Source of the DNA: an uncultured Alcanivorax sp.
GTDB taxonomy: Bacteria > Pseudomonadota > Gammaproteobacteria > Pseudomonadales > Alcanivoracaceae
Assembly: GCA_913055795.1 (NCBI GenBank)
Contig: CAJXLA010000013.1
Location: 1-39,629 of the forward strand
Length of the DNA: 39,629 nucleotides
Reading direction: 5' to 3'
Shown piece by piece: positions 21,843-29,175 of the stretch. The notes under the pieces were generated by a model that ran no database searches, had not been told where the DNA came from, and saw only the letters and a list, made by a program, of their open reading frames with translations. Position numbers and translations under genes: made by a program. Numbering within the stretch: position 1 is the first letter of the stretch; every line of letters begins with the position of its first letter.

Positions 21843-22661
21843 GTGTGGCGTTTTTGGCTCGGTGGACTTGTTTTGTTGCTGGTGGCCTGCAGCCCCAGTC
21901 GGGCGCCCGTAGTGGATTACTCCCGCGAAAGCCGTGACATTGACACCAGGGGCGCACGGGTGACTGACGGGGTCCATGAAGTCCGCGACGGCGAAACCCT
22001 GTATTCCATTGCCTGGCGCTACGGCTGGGATTTTCGCGAACTGGCGCGCGCCAATGACATCGATCCCCCCTATACCATTTATCCGGGCCAGAAGATCCAT
22101 CTGGATGCCTCCGGAGGCAGTACACAAAGCGCGGCCTCGTCTTCCTCTTCTTCCGCTTCCCCCCCTTCCGCTTCACGTGACTCGCCCTCCCCGGAGCCGG
22201 ACCCAGGGTCCGCATCCCAACCGGACAATACAGGTTCTGATTCCGGTGATACGGCTTTGAATAGGGATCGCAAGGAACTGCCTTCCGGAACACCGGACTG
22301 GCAGTGGCCGGCCGAGGGGGAACTGGTGGGCCGTTTTGACGACGAGGGTATGAGTGGTCGGGGGGTTATTCTTGCCGGCCGGGAAGGGGCTCCCGTGCGC
22401 GCCGCCGGTGCGGGTCGGGTGGTGTACCGGGGCAACGGGCTGACCGGCTACGGCAACCTGCTGATCATCAAGCACAATAGCCAGTGGCTCAGCGCCTATG
22501 CGCACAATCGGCGCATGCGGGTGCAGGAAGGCACGGCTGTAGACGCGGGCCAGCGCATCGCGACCATGGGCGCGTCCGGTACCTACCGCACCCAGCTGCA
22601 TTTCGAGATCCGGCGCGACGGTGAACCCGTCGACCCGGAGCCGCTGTTGCCGAAGCGTTGA
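21843..22661 (+). CDS. nlpD: NlpD-like lipoprotein: LysM plus degenerate LytM (M23) domain
   Basis: NlpD is an outer-membrane lipoprotein that activates the amidase AmiC during septum splitting. From the GTG at 21843 the 272-residue product starts MWRFWLGGLVLLLVAC, a lipoprotein signal with the lipobox Cys at residue 16. A LysM domain follows (HEVRDGETLYSIAWRYGW to YPGQKIHL, about 44-87), then a Ser/Pro-rich low-complexity linker and a C-terminal LytM domain. The LytM domain lacks ligands of active M23 peptidases: the usual HxH is QLH in RTQLHFEIRRDG. This is the known state of non-catalytic amidase activators. Starts at 21777 or 21783 are possible but fall in a palindrome. rpoS, the usual next gene, is absent. 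Confidence 0.87.
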   Translation: MWRFWLGGLVLLLVACSPSRAPVVDYSRESRDIDTRGARVTDGVHEVRDGETLYSIAWRYGWDFRELARANDIDPPYTIYPGQKIHLDASGGSTQSAASSSSSSASPPSASRDSPSPEPDPGSASQPDNTGSDSGDTALNRDRKELPSGTPDWQWPAEGELVGRFDDEGMSGRGVILAGREGAPVRAAGAGRVVYRGNGLTGYGNLLIIKHNSQWLSAYAHNRRMRVQEGTAVDAGQRIATMGASGTYRTQLHFEIRRDGEPVDPEPLLPKR

Positions 22662-22665
22662 AGCG

Positions 22666-23625
22666 ATGACTCACGAACAACCCGAAAACAGGCAGCGGGA
22701 CACTCACCGCTACAATCGGTTGCTGCTGGGTGCGGCCCTGGCCTCCATGTTTACCGCCGTAATCCTGATCGCTGCCAAGACCGTGGCCTGGCTGATGACC
22801 GGGTCCGTGAGTCTGCTAGCCTCGCTGGTGGACTCCATCATGGACAGCATTGCTTCGCTGACCAACTTCGTTGCCATACGCTATTCGCTGGTACCAGCCG
22901 ATCAGGAACACCGTTTCGGCCACGGCAAGGCGGAAGCTCTGGCCGGGCTGGGGCAGGCGCTGTTTATCACGGGTTCCTCGGTGTATTTGCTGCTCGAGGC
23001 CATCGACAAGCTGCGTAACCCGGAGCCCATCCAGGCCAGTCACGTGGGCATTGGCGTCATGGTTTTCGCCATAGTTCTGACGGGGCTGCTGGTGGTGATT
23101 CAGCGTTATGTGATCCGCCGCACCGGATCGTCGGCCATTGCCGCCGATTCGTTGCATTACTTTTCCGATCTGGCCATGAATGTGGGCATTATCCTGGCGA
23201 TTGCCGCCACGGCCCTGGGATATCACTGGGTCGATGGCGCCGCCGGCCTGATGGTGGCACTTTATATCCTTTATTCCGCCGGCCATATTGCCCATGAATC
23301 CGTGCAGTTACTGCTCGATCGGGAAATCCCGGGCGATGTGCGTGCTGATATCTCGGCCATTGTCGCCGACCACGAGCAGGCGCTGGGTTTTCACGATCTG
23401 CGTACGCGCCAGTCCGGTCATACCCAGTTTATTCAGCTGCATGTGGATATGGACCGGACCCTGCCCCTGCAACAGGCCCATGATCTGGGCGAAAGCATCG
23501 CGGCCCAAATCCGGCGCCTTTATCCACGCGCCGAGGTGCTGATCCACCAGGACCCGGTGGAAGCGCCGCCGAGCGAGCCCATAAATGGGAGGGGCAAGGG
23601 GCAAGAGGCAAGGAGCAAGAAGTAA
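22666..23625 (+). CDS. fieF: Cation diffusion facilitator, FieF-like
   Basis: This 319-residue CDF transporter probably exports Zn2+ or Fe2+ from the cytosol in exchange for protons. It has six membrane segments (about residues 18-215) and a C-terminal cytoplasmic metal-binding domain. The transport site is the FieF-type DDHD set: Asp56 and Asp60 in LVDSIMDSIAS, His164 and Asp168 in DSLHYFSDLAMN. EHRFGHGKAEALAGLGQ after TM2 is the other family signature. I use the ATG at 22666, five bases after the nlpD stop region. The last 12 residues, GRGKGQEARSKK, are encoded by a 7-bp tandem array and are probably not ancestral. The gene symbol is by similarity; the exact metal is unknown. Confidence 0.88.
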   Translation: MTHEQPENRQRDTHRYNRLLLGAALASMFTAVILIAAKTVAWLMTGSVSLLASLVDSIMDSIASLTNFVAIRYSLVPADQEHRFGHGKAEALAGLGQALFITGSSVYLLLEAIDKLRNPEPIQASHVGIGVMVFAIVLTGLLVVIQRYVIRRTGSSAIAADSLHYFSDLAMNVGIILAIAATALGYHWVDGAAGLMVALYILYSAGHIAHESVQLLLDREIPGDVRADISAIVADHEQALGFHDLRTRQSGHTQFIQLHVDMDRTLPLQQAHDLGESIAAQIRRLYPRAEVLIHQDPVEAPPSEPINGRGKGQEARSKK

Positions 23626-23626
23626 A
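23592..23626 (+). repeat. 7-bp tandem array (5 units) spanning the fieF stop
   Basis: Consecutive heptamers gggcaag, gggcaag, aggcaag, gagcaag, aagtaaa run over the end of the fieF frame and contain its TAA stop (23623-23625). A hairpin terminator follows at once. It belongs to the same family as the arrays after eno, queF, abgT, the cyclase and the facing RND gene. Confidence 0.8.
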
Positions 23627-23650
23627 GGAGGGCGCCTGTGGCGCCCTTCC
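23627..23650. terminator. Shared hairpin terminator between fieF and the RND gene
   Basis: GGGCGCC (23630-23636) pairs with GGCGCCC (23640-23646) over a three-base loop, with GGA/TCC extensions. On the plus strand it is followed by ttttctctttctt, as expected of an intrinsic terminator. On the minus strand the tail is less U-rich. It stands between two convergent genes. Confidence 0.75.
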
Positions 23651-23681
23651 TTTTCTCTTTCTTCTTCAATCTTTGTTCTTT
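23647..23681 (-). repeat. 7-bp tandem array (5 units) after the stop of the 866-residue RND gene
   Basis: Read on the minus strand directly after the TAG stop, the heptamers are aaagaac, aaagatt, gaagaag, aaagaga, aaaggaa. They are more degenerate and A-rich than the others but keep period 7 and sense-strand purines. The array faces the fieF array across the terminator hairpin. Confidence 0.55.
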
Positions 23682-26282
23682 CTACTCTTCAACCTGCGGC
23701 ACCTTCGGCTTGAGCGTAATCATGAGCGCCGGCAGCAACGTCAGGTTGGCCAGCAGGGCGACGAGCATGGCCAGGCCCGTGAGCAGGCCGAAGTAGACGG
23801 TGGGGTTGAAGTTGGACAACGCCAGGATGGAAAAGCCCACGATAATGGTCAGCGACGTGTAATACATGGCCTTGCCCGTGGAGCCGTGGCAGCGGCGCAT
23901 GGTGGCCACATAGTCGTCGTCGCGCGGCAGTTCCTCGCGGAAGCGGTGGATGTAGTGAATGGTGTCGTCCACGGCAATACCGATGGTGATGGCCGCTATG
24001 GTGATGGTCATCATGTCCAGCGGCAGTCCCACCCAGCCCATGAGTCCGAGTATAAAGGCGGCACTGAACAGGTTGGGCAGCATGGCGATCACCGCGATAT
24101 ACAGCGAGCGGAACAGCACCAGGAACATGAGCATGATGGCGAGGAAGACAAAACCCAGGGTCTTGATCTGGGAATCATACAGGCTCTGGAGCATATTGTT
24201 GTAGAGCACCATGGCGCCGGTCAGACGCACCTGCTCGCCGTCCAGTCCGAAATCGTTGCTGAGATCCGTTCGGATCTTTTGCAGCAGCTGATCCCGGTTC
24301 AGATCCGGATAGGAGTCACGCACGCGCATGGAAATGCGCACCTGATCCCCATCCTCGGACATATAGGGGTCCACCAGACGTTGCTGCAGATTGTCGGGCA
24401 CAAAGGTGGTCAGCAGCATGAGTTGAACATGACTGAGCGGGCCGCCATTGAGTTTCTTCGCCACCTGATAGGTGGTGGCCACGGACAGCACCTTGCCGGT
24501 TTCGGGCATGGATTCCAGGTATTCGGCAATGTCGATAAGCTTTTCCAGCCGGTCCGGGGTGTACCAGTAGGCGTCTTCGAGTTTGTTGGCGCCGCCCTGC
24601 GGATCGGCGAAGGGATCGGACCCGCCCTGGGCAAAGTCGTCCGCGAAGGGGTCACCGCCTTGTTGTTGTGCCGAGCCGGAACCGAAACCGTCGTCGGTGT
24701 CTTCGTCGTCCCAGCCGCCGCTGCCGGCACCGGCGGTGAACGCACGATCGGGCGAGGAAGCATCTTCGGGCGCATTGATAATGATATCCACGGGTGTGGT
24801 GCCGCCCAGCTTTTGATCAATGCGCAGCATGCCCTGATAGATCTCGGTATCCTCGTTGAAGTAATCGATAAAGCGGTTTTCCACCGTCAGTCTGGTGGTG
24901 CCCCAGAGTGCGACCAGGGCAATGGCCAGGCCCAGTGCCAGCACCGCCGGTGTATAGCGTCGTGTCAGCCCGGCCAGCCCCAGCGTCATGCGCCGGGTGT
25001 AATCCCGGGCGAGACGCGGCTGACCCGGCGGCAAGGGTTTCAGCAGGGTGGGGAAGAGCACCAGACTCAACACCAGGGCCACGCCGATGCCCAGGGTCAT
25101 CATCCAGCCGAAATCGATCACCGGCCGGATGTCGCTGACCACCAGGGACGAGAACGCCACCATCGTGGTCAGCACGGTGTAGACGATGGGCCGGACCATG
25201 TGCCGCAGGGTCTCGCCCACCAGCCAGCGCTGATCGCGGTCCGGGTTTTCCGCGTGCAGTTCCCGGTAACGCACGGTCAGGTGGATGGTGATGGACAAAG
25301 TGATGATCAACAGCAGGGAGATGAAGTTGGAGCTGATCACCGTCACTTTCCAGTCCATGAAGCCCAGCCAGCCCACGACCCAGAGCACGGTGAGCGCGCA
25401 GCAGGTTAGCGGCACGGCCACCCAGCGGGGCCGGCGGAACACCGTCCAGAGCGTGAGCAGGATGAAGGTCAACACCCCCAGGCCGAAGGTACGGAGATCA
25501 TCGCGGATAAAGCGAATCATGTCCGAGGCGATCATGGGCACGCCGCCCATGAACAGGCGGGCTTCGTCGCGGTAGTCCCCCATGATGTCGCGCATGGTGG
25601 CAATGGTGTCCGCGGTGCGCTGTTGTTGTTGCGTGTTGTAGTCGCTGAATGTCTGTTCGACACGTTCGAGTTTTCGTTGGCCGGTTTCATCCAGATCGCC
25701 CTGGCGCTGCTGCGCGCGCAGTTTGTTACGCTGTTCCAGTAGCCGGTGATAGCGCTGATCCCGCTCAAAGTTCACCAGCAGGGCCGTGGTTTTGCCGTCT
25801 CGGCTCACCAGCAATTCGCGATAGAGCGGATTCTCCCGGGTGAATTCGGCCCGGGCACTGTCGAGATTGACATCGTCGTCGAGCAGCGTGCGGTAGCCGT
25901 CCGTGAGCTCCTGGAACTCCACCGGCGGACTGAACAGCAAGGGCACATCCAGCAGCGAATACACCGAGGCGACCCGGTCCACCTCCACAAGATCATTCCG
26001 CAGTGCGCGCACATGCTTGAGGCTGTCGCGCTCGAACAGGCCCTGTTCGCGGGGCGTATAGGTAATAATCAGAAAATCGCTACCACCGTACCGTTCGGCC
26101 ACCTCGCGGTAGTAGGCGAGGTCCTTGTCGTTTTCCAGCGTCAGCGAATCCGCCGAGGCATCCAGATGAAAGTTCTGCACCTGCCAAGCCGCCGCGGCGC
26201 TGATAAGCAACAAAACCGCGAGCGCCCAGATCGGGCGATCCAGCACCAGACGCTGATAGAGACGGAAAAGACGATGTTTCAT
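23682..26282 (-). CDS. RND/MMPL-family exporter (COG1033-type), 866 residues
   Basis: This is a large membrane exporter of the RND superfamily, MMPL branch, in which two halves of six membrane segments each carry a big periplasmic loop. One segment near the N-terminus (RPIWALAVLLLISAAAAW) is followed by the first loop (LDASADSLTLENDKDLAYYREVAERYGGSDF, split by family-type charged residues). The second half carries IAVDDTIHYIHRFREEL, the charged helix used in proton coupling. Substrates in this branch are often hydrophobic lipids; the one here is unknown. The second periplasmic loop has an unusual acidic Gly/Asp/Gln-rich insert at about residues 510-565 with two DPFAD copies. An SRPBCC gene lies 86 bases upstream on the same strand and may be cotranscribed. 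No membrane-fusion adaptor is nearby. Confidence 0.88.
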   Translation of the reverse strand: MKHRLFRLYQRLVLDRPIWALAVLLLISAAAAWQVQNFHLDASADSLTLENDKDLAYYREVAERYGGSDFLIITYTPREQGLFERDSLKHVRALRNDLVEVDRVASVYSLLDVPLLFSPPVEFQELTDGYRTLLDDDVNLDSARAEFTRENPLYRELLVSRDGKTTALLVNFERDQRYHRLLEQRNKLRAQQRQGDLDETGQRKLERVEQTFSDYNTQQQQRTADTIATMRDIMGDYRDEARLFMGGVPMIASDMIRFIRDDLRTFGLGVLTFILLTLWTVFRRPRWVAVPLTCCALTVLWVVGWLGFMDWKVTVISSNFISLLLIITLSITIHLTVRYRELHAENPDRDQRWLVGETLRHMVRPIVYTVLTTMVAFSSLVVSDIRPVIDFGWMMTLGIGVALVLSLVLFPTLLKPLPPGQPRLARDYTRRMTLGLAGLTRRYTPAVLALGLAIALVALWGTTRLTVENRFIDYFNEDTEIYQGMLRIDQKLGGTTPVDIIINAPEDASSPDRAFTAGAGSGGWDDEDTDDGFGSGSAQQQGGDPFADDFAQGGSDPFADPQGGANKLEDAYWYTPDRLEKLIDIAEYLESMPETGKVLSVATTYQVAKKLNGGPLSHVQLMLLTTFVPDNLQQRLVDPYMSEDGDQVRISMRVRDSYPDLNRDQLLQKIRTDLSNDFGLDGEQVRLTGAMVLYNNMLQSLYDSQIKTLGFVFLAIMLMFLVLFRSLYIAVIAMLPNLFSAAFILGLMGWVGLPLDMMTITIAAITIGIAVDDTIHYIHRFREELPRDDDYVATMRRCHGSTGKAMYYTSLTIIVGFSILALSNFNPTVYFGLLTGLAMLVALLANLTLLPALMITLKPKVPQVEE

Positions 26283-26336
26283 GAAAGGTCCGGGTCGTTA
26301 ACGAGTGGCGTATGCAAATGGATCCTGATGCAACCG

Positions 26337-26356
26337 CTGGTTCATGCCTGAACCAG
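26337..26356 (-). repeat. Perfect 8-bp hairpin between SRPBCC and RND genes
   Basis: CTGGTTCA (26337-26344) and TGAACCAG (26349-26356) pair over a TGCC loop. No U-tract follows on the minus strand, so it is not a standard terminator. It could be a processing or stability site that uncouples the two genes. Confidence 0.5.
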
Positions 26357-26368
26357 GGCGTGCCGCTC

Positions 26369-26806
26369 CTAAAACATGGATGCCAGCTCACGCGCAAAGC
26401 GATCATTGAAGCGCCGGATCCAGCGGCCCACGGGCCAGAGCATGAGGGTAAGCGCGCCCTCGGACCATTCCTCGTGGTGAATACGACAACGGTCATCTTC
26501 CACGGGGACGAAGGTGAAGCGATGCTGGAGGCTGGCCATGGGCAGCCGGATGCCCCAGGTAATCTGGCGGTTGGGCTCAAAGGTGAGAATTTCCACCAGC
26601 AGCGGCACCGGGGGCAGGGGCACTCCGGGCAGGCGGGGCATGAAGACCAGAAAACGCGAATTTTCCCAGTCGCGGCCCAGCAGGCGGGCATGAGCAATCA
26701 CGCTGGACCAGTCCTGCCAATCGTCGATGCGCGTGAAGAAACGAAAGGCTTGACGCGCGGGTGCCTCCGCTTCGGTGACCAGATCGGTGTAGTAACGCTT
26801 GAGCAT
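26369..26806 (-). CDS. SRPBCC-family (START-like) hydrophobic-ligand protein
   Basis: This 145-residue cytosolic protein resembles polyketide cyclase/dehydrase SRPBCC proteins, which enclose hydrophobic ligands in a helix-grip fold. Supporting features are the N-terminal segment with aromatic Trp-Trp spacing (FFTRIDDWQDWSSVIAHA) and alternating beta strands such as RQITWGIRLP and HRFTFVPVEDDRCRIHHEEW. A long C-terminal helix (RWIRRFNDRFARELASMF) closes the fold. The ATG at 26806 has a clear gggGAGG site four bases upstream. The stop lies 86 bases before the RND exporter on the same strand, so the ligand may be related to the exporter's cargo. That is inference only. Confidence 0.7.
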   Translation of the reverse strand: MLKRYYTDLVTEAEAPARQAFRFFTRIDDWQDWSSVIAHARLLGRDWENSRFLVFMPRLPGVPLPPVPLLVEILTFEPNRQITWGIRLPMASLQHRFTFVPVEDDRCRIHHEEWSEGALTLMLWPVGRWIRRFNDRFARELASMF

Positions 26807-26826
26807 GAAAAACCTCCCCCGCAATT

Positions 26827-26876
26827 AGCAGGCTGTTGATAAACCCCGTGTGCGCTCAGGCTTTCAACAGCCTGCT
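26827..26876. repeat. Short hairpin copy of the dnaE-side MITE-like repeat
   Basis: AGCAGGCTGTTGA (26827-26839) pairs perfectly with TCAACAGCCTGCT (26864-26876) across 24 bases. The first 14 bases of the element (from 26825) are identical to 9317-9330, the left end of the 185-bp element after dnaE. It looks like an internally deleted copy. It lies between divergent SRPBCC and AraC-type genes. Confidence 0.7.
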
Positions 26877-26949
26877 GGCGTGCCAAGGGTACCGGTCGCC
26901 ACGGTGTTAAGCCAGCCTGCCCGGCGGTTTCGGCCTTCCCGCGGCCGGC

Positions 26950-26977
26950 TTGGCGTGCCCGGAAAATCCGGTATAGG
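26950..26977 (+). promoter_or_regulatory. Possible promoter for the AraC-type regulator
   Basis: TTGGCG (26950-26955) and TATAGG (26972-26977) are 16 bp apart, 53 bases before the ATG at 27031. The match is fair, not strong. Confidence 0.35.
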
Positions 26978-27030
26978 CTTGCAGGCATTGCTCACCCACG
27001 ACAGCCCCGCGCCGGGGCCGGGAAACCGTC

Positions 27031-28047
27031 ATGCCGACCGGATTGCTGCCCGCTTCCATACTGCCGGGTTTGCTGGAAATCGCGCTCAAGAGCCGTCTCC
27101 ATGTGCAGGCGCTGTTCGACCGCGCCGGCATCGACCCGGACGCCGTGGGCCGGGCGGATTGTTATATCACCTATGAACAGCTCGACACCCTGCTAAGCAC
27201 CGCCTTTCGGCGGGCGGAAGATCCCTTTTTCGGCATTTCCGTGGGCCGTGACAACCATTACAACACCCTGGATGTGCTGGGTAATCTCATGGCCACCAGC
27301 AATACCCTGGCGGCTGCCCTGGAGTACCTGCTTCAGTACAAGGATTTGCTGGTGCCCTATCTGCATTTCCAGCTGCACACCGGGGATGAGGGGGCGGTAC
27401 TGTCCTGCAGCGCCACGGACGAGCTGGGCTTTACCCGCATGCGTACGCACAACGAAGTGGTGCTGGCCACCATCGTCTCCATTGCCCGCTCCCTGCTGGG
27501 CGGCGACATGGGCTTGCGCCGGGTGCGCATGCGCCATGGCGAGCCGGCGGATCTGTCCGTCTACCGGGATTTCTTCGGCGTGCCCCTGGAATTCGATTGT
27601 CCGCGCAACGAGGTGGTCATGGCACCGGAAAAGTTCGCCGAGCCGCTGCCCACCGCCTATCCGCGTTATCACGAACGGTTGCGGCGGCTGGCGGACGAGC
27701 GTCTGGCCGGGCTCGGCCGGGCTCACGGCACGGCCGGACGGGTGACGACCCTGCTGCAGGAGCGCATGGGCCGGGCCCCCATGGACGTGGACGCCATTGC
27801 CGCGGCGTTGAACATGACCGCGCGCACCCTGCAGCGGCGTCTGCGCCGCGAGCACACCACCTTCGCCCGGCTGCGCGATCGGGTCCGCCATGAGGCGGCC
27901 CGAGGCCGGCTGGCGGCGGACGAGTGCGACATGGAGCAGCTCGCCCGGATGCTGGGCTTTTCGGACACGGCCAATTTCTACCATGCCTTCCGCCGCTGGG
28001 AAGGCTGCGCGCCCGGCGCCTACCGCCGCCGGGCGCGGGCGGGGTAG
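27031..28047 (+). CDS. AraC-family transcriptional regulator with N-terminal Arabinose_bd-like domain
   Basis: This 338-residue regulator has an N-terminal ligand-sensing region (about residues 20-205) of the type called Arabinose_bd in large AraC-family proteins. Its C-terminal AraC DNA-binding domain (about 245-335) holds two helix-turn-helix units. The first is AIAAALNMTARTLQRRLRRE, and the second is LARMLGFSDTANFYHAFRRW, followed by the typical GCAPGAYRRR end. Such proteins often control fatty-acid, amino-acid or virulence genes. Which genes it controls is unknown, but the divergent SRPBCC-RND pair shares its upstream region. It ends 7 bases from the convergent GST gene, with no terminator between them. 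Confidence 0.88.
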   Translation: MPTGLLPASILPGLLEIALKSRLHVQALFDRAGIDPDAVGRADCYITYEQLDTLLSTAFRRAEDPFFGISVGRDNHYNTLDVLGNLMATSNTLAAALEYLLQYKDLLVPYLHFQLHTGDEGAVLSCSATDELGFTRMRTHNEVVLATIVSIARSLLGGDMGLRRVRMRHGEPADLSVYRDFFGVPLEFDCPRNEVVMAPEKFAEPLPTAYPRYHERLRRLADERLAGLGRAHGTAGRVTTLLQERMGRAPMDVDAIAAALNMTARTLQRRLRREHTTFARLRDRVRHEAARGRLAADECDMEQLARMLGFSDTANFYHAFRRWEGCAPGAYRRRARAG

Positions 28048-28054
28048 TCCGTCT

Positions 28055-28708
28055 TCAGCCCAACGCCTTGCGGATAAACCCGGATTCCTTCTCGATGTGC
28101 TGCTGGAAAGCCGCGCGTGCCTGAATGCGTTCCACATAGGCAGCCAAACGGGGCCAGCGGTCGGCGTCAATCTCTTCGCCGCCGTGCTGCATATTGGTGA
28201 ACTGGCTGACCATGGCGATATCCGCAACTGTAAGGCGTTCGCCCACGAAAAAGTCGTGTTCGCCGAGCTGTTCTTCCAGATAGTCCAGGTGCGGCGGCAG
28301 GGCCTCGGCACAGGCCTGCTGAACCGCTTGCTCGTCGCAGTCCCGGCCCAGCAGCCGCATGACCACGCGGTTGCGGAAGATCGTGCGGGTGCAGTTCACG
28401 CCCAGCTCCTCGTCGGCGTATTTCTCGAACCACAGCGTCCGGGCGTATTCGTAGTCGTCGTCCGGGTAAAGCGCCGGCTCGGGGAAGCGACGCTCCAGAT
28501 AGGCGCAGATCACCGCCGAGTCGGCCAGCACCCGGTCGCCGTCGGCGAGTGCCGGAATCCGCATGAGCGGGTTGATGGCCCGATAGTCCGGCGGCGGATC
28601 ATTGGGATCGATATGCACCGGCTCGTATTCCACCCCCTTTTCGTCGAGAAAGACGCGGACCTTGCGCACAAAGGGCGACAGCGCCGCGCCGTAAATCTTG
28701 AGTGCCAT
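28055..28708 (-). CDS. Glutathione S-transferase family protein
   Basis: The 217-residue product has a thioredoxin-like N-terminal domain (MALKIYGAALSPFVRKVRVFL, then NPLMRIPALADGDRVLADSAVICAYLE) with the cis-Pro in RIPAL and the glutathione-binding DSA. An all-helical C-terminal domain carries GERLTVADIAMVSQF, the N-capping box of GSTs. The active-site region is ALSPFVRKV, with Ser as the likely thiol activator. The substrate cannot be deduced. The gene is convergent with the AraC-type regulator and starts 78 bases from the tRNA promoter. Confidence 0.88.
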   Translation of the reverse strand: MALKIYGAALSPFVRKVRVFLDEKGVEYEPVHIDPNDPPPDYRAINPLMRIPALADGDRVLADSAVICAYLERRFPEPALYPDDDYEYARTLWFEKYADEELGVNCTRTIFRNRVVMRLLGRDCDEQAVQQACAEALPPHLDYLEEQLGEHDFFVGERLTVADIAMVSQFTNMQHGGEEIDADRWPRLAAYVERIQARAAFQQHIEKESGFIRKALG

Positions 28709-28785
28709 GCGAGAACTCCGTGGACTGATAACGGGCGTATATCAGCACTCCAGCGCCGCCCGGTCAATGCGTGAACGACGAGTCC

Positions 28786-28814
28786 TTGATTTCTGGCCGC
28801 CTGCCGCCTACACT
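28786..28814 (+). promoter_or_regulatory. Sigma-70 promoter for the tRNA-Glu/tRNA-Gly unit
   Basis: TTGATT (28786-28791) and TACACT (28809-28814) have 17 bp between them. The GC-rich stretch after the -10 (ttgcgccg) resembles the discriminator of stringently controlled stable-RNA promoters. The start would be near 28821, about 43 bases before the mature tRNA-Glu. Confidence 0.65.
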
Positions 28815-28863
28815 TTGCGCCGTTTTGCGGGACCGGCGACAGCCGTGGCCGAAGCACCGGTTT

Positions 28864-28939
28864 GTCCCCTTCGTCTAGTGGTCCAGGACACTGCCCTTTC
28901 ACGGCAGTAACAGGGGTTCGACTCCCCTAGGGGACACCA
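28864..28939 (+). tRNA. tRNA-Glu (anticodon TTC)
   Basis: The sequence folds as a complete cloverleaf. The acceptor GTCCCCT (28864-28870) pairs with AGGGGAC (28929-28935), the anticodon stem is CTGCC/GGCAG with loop CTTTCAC (anticodon TTC), and the T-arm is AGGGG-TTCGACT-CCCCT. CCA is encoded at 28937-28939. The discriminator is A, where E. coli has G. Confidence 0.97.
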
Positions 28940-28945
28940 AAAAGT

Positions 28946-29132
28946 GTCGCTTGAGCGACTGCATGAATGATCCCCGTGGGGGAGTCGAACCAACCTTACA
29001 GGGGTTTGACCACCGGCTTCGCGAGAAGCCGAGTGGAACGCAGGAGCGAAGCGAGTGCGGCCCCGAAGGGGTGAGGCGCGTAAGCGCCGAATACTCCCCC
29101 GGGGAAACCAGAAGCAGTGTCGTTTCGGCGAC
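28946..29132 (+). other. Highly structured tRNA-tRNA spacer element with T-arm-like copies
   Basis: The spacer between the two tRNAs is a row of hairpins. GTCGC-ttga-GCGAC lies at 28946-28959. A 13-bp bulged outer stem joins TCCCC plus GGGGGAGT (28971-28985) to ACTCCCCC plus GGGGA (29093-29105). Inside it are GGCTTC-gcga-GAAGCC (29015-29030), CCCC-gaa-GGGG (29061-29071) and GGCGC-gtaa-GCGCC (29075-29088). Two loops are GNRA tetraloops. A segment near 28979-28991 is the reverse complement of the tRNA-Glu T-arm core, and 28997-29012 is a degenerate direct copy of it. The rest to 29175 shows a repeat-like gtgtcg...cgac at 29117-29132. No gene is seen. Confidence 0.65.
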
Positions 29133-29175
29133 CAGCGCCTCGAAGCTTCGGGGCCGATACTTCCTTTCAAAAAAA

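Noticed and set aside
23673-25409. 578-codon frame antisense to the RND gene, rich in His, Gln and Gly
   Set aside because: Composition typical of a reverse-strand shadow; it begins in the terminator region and has no start site.
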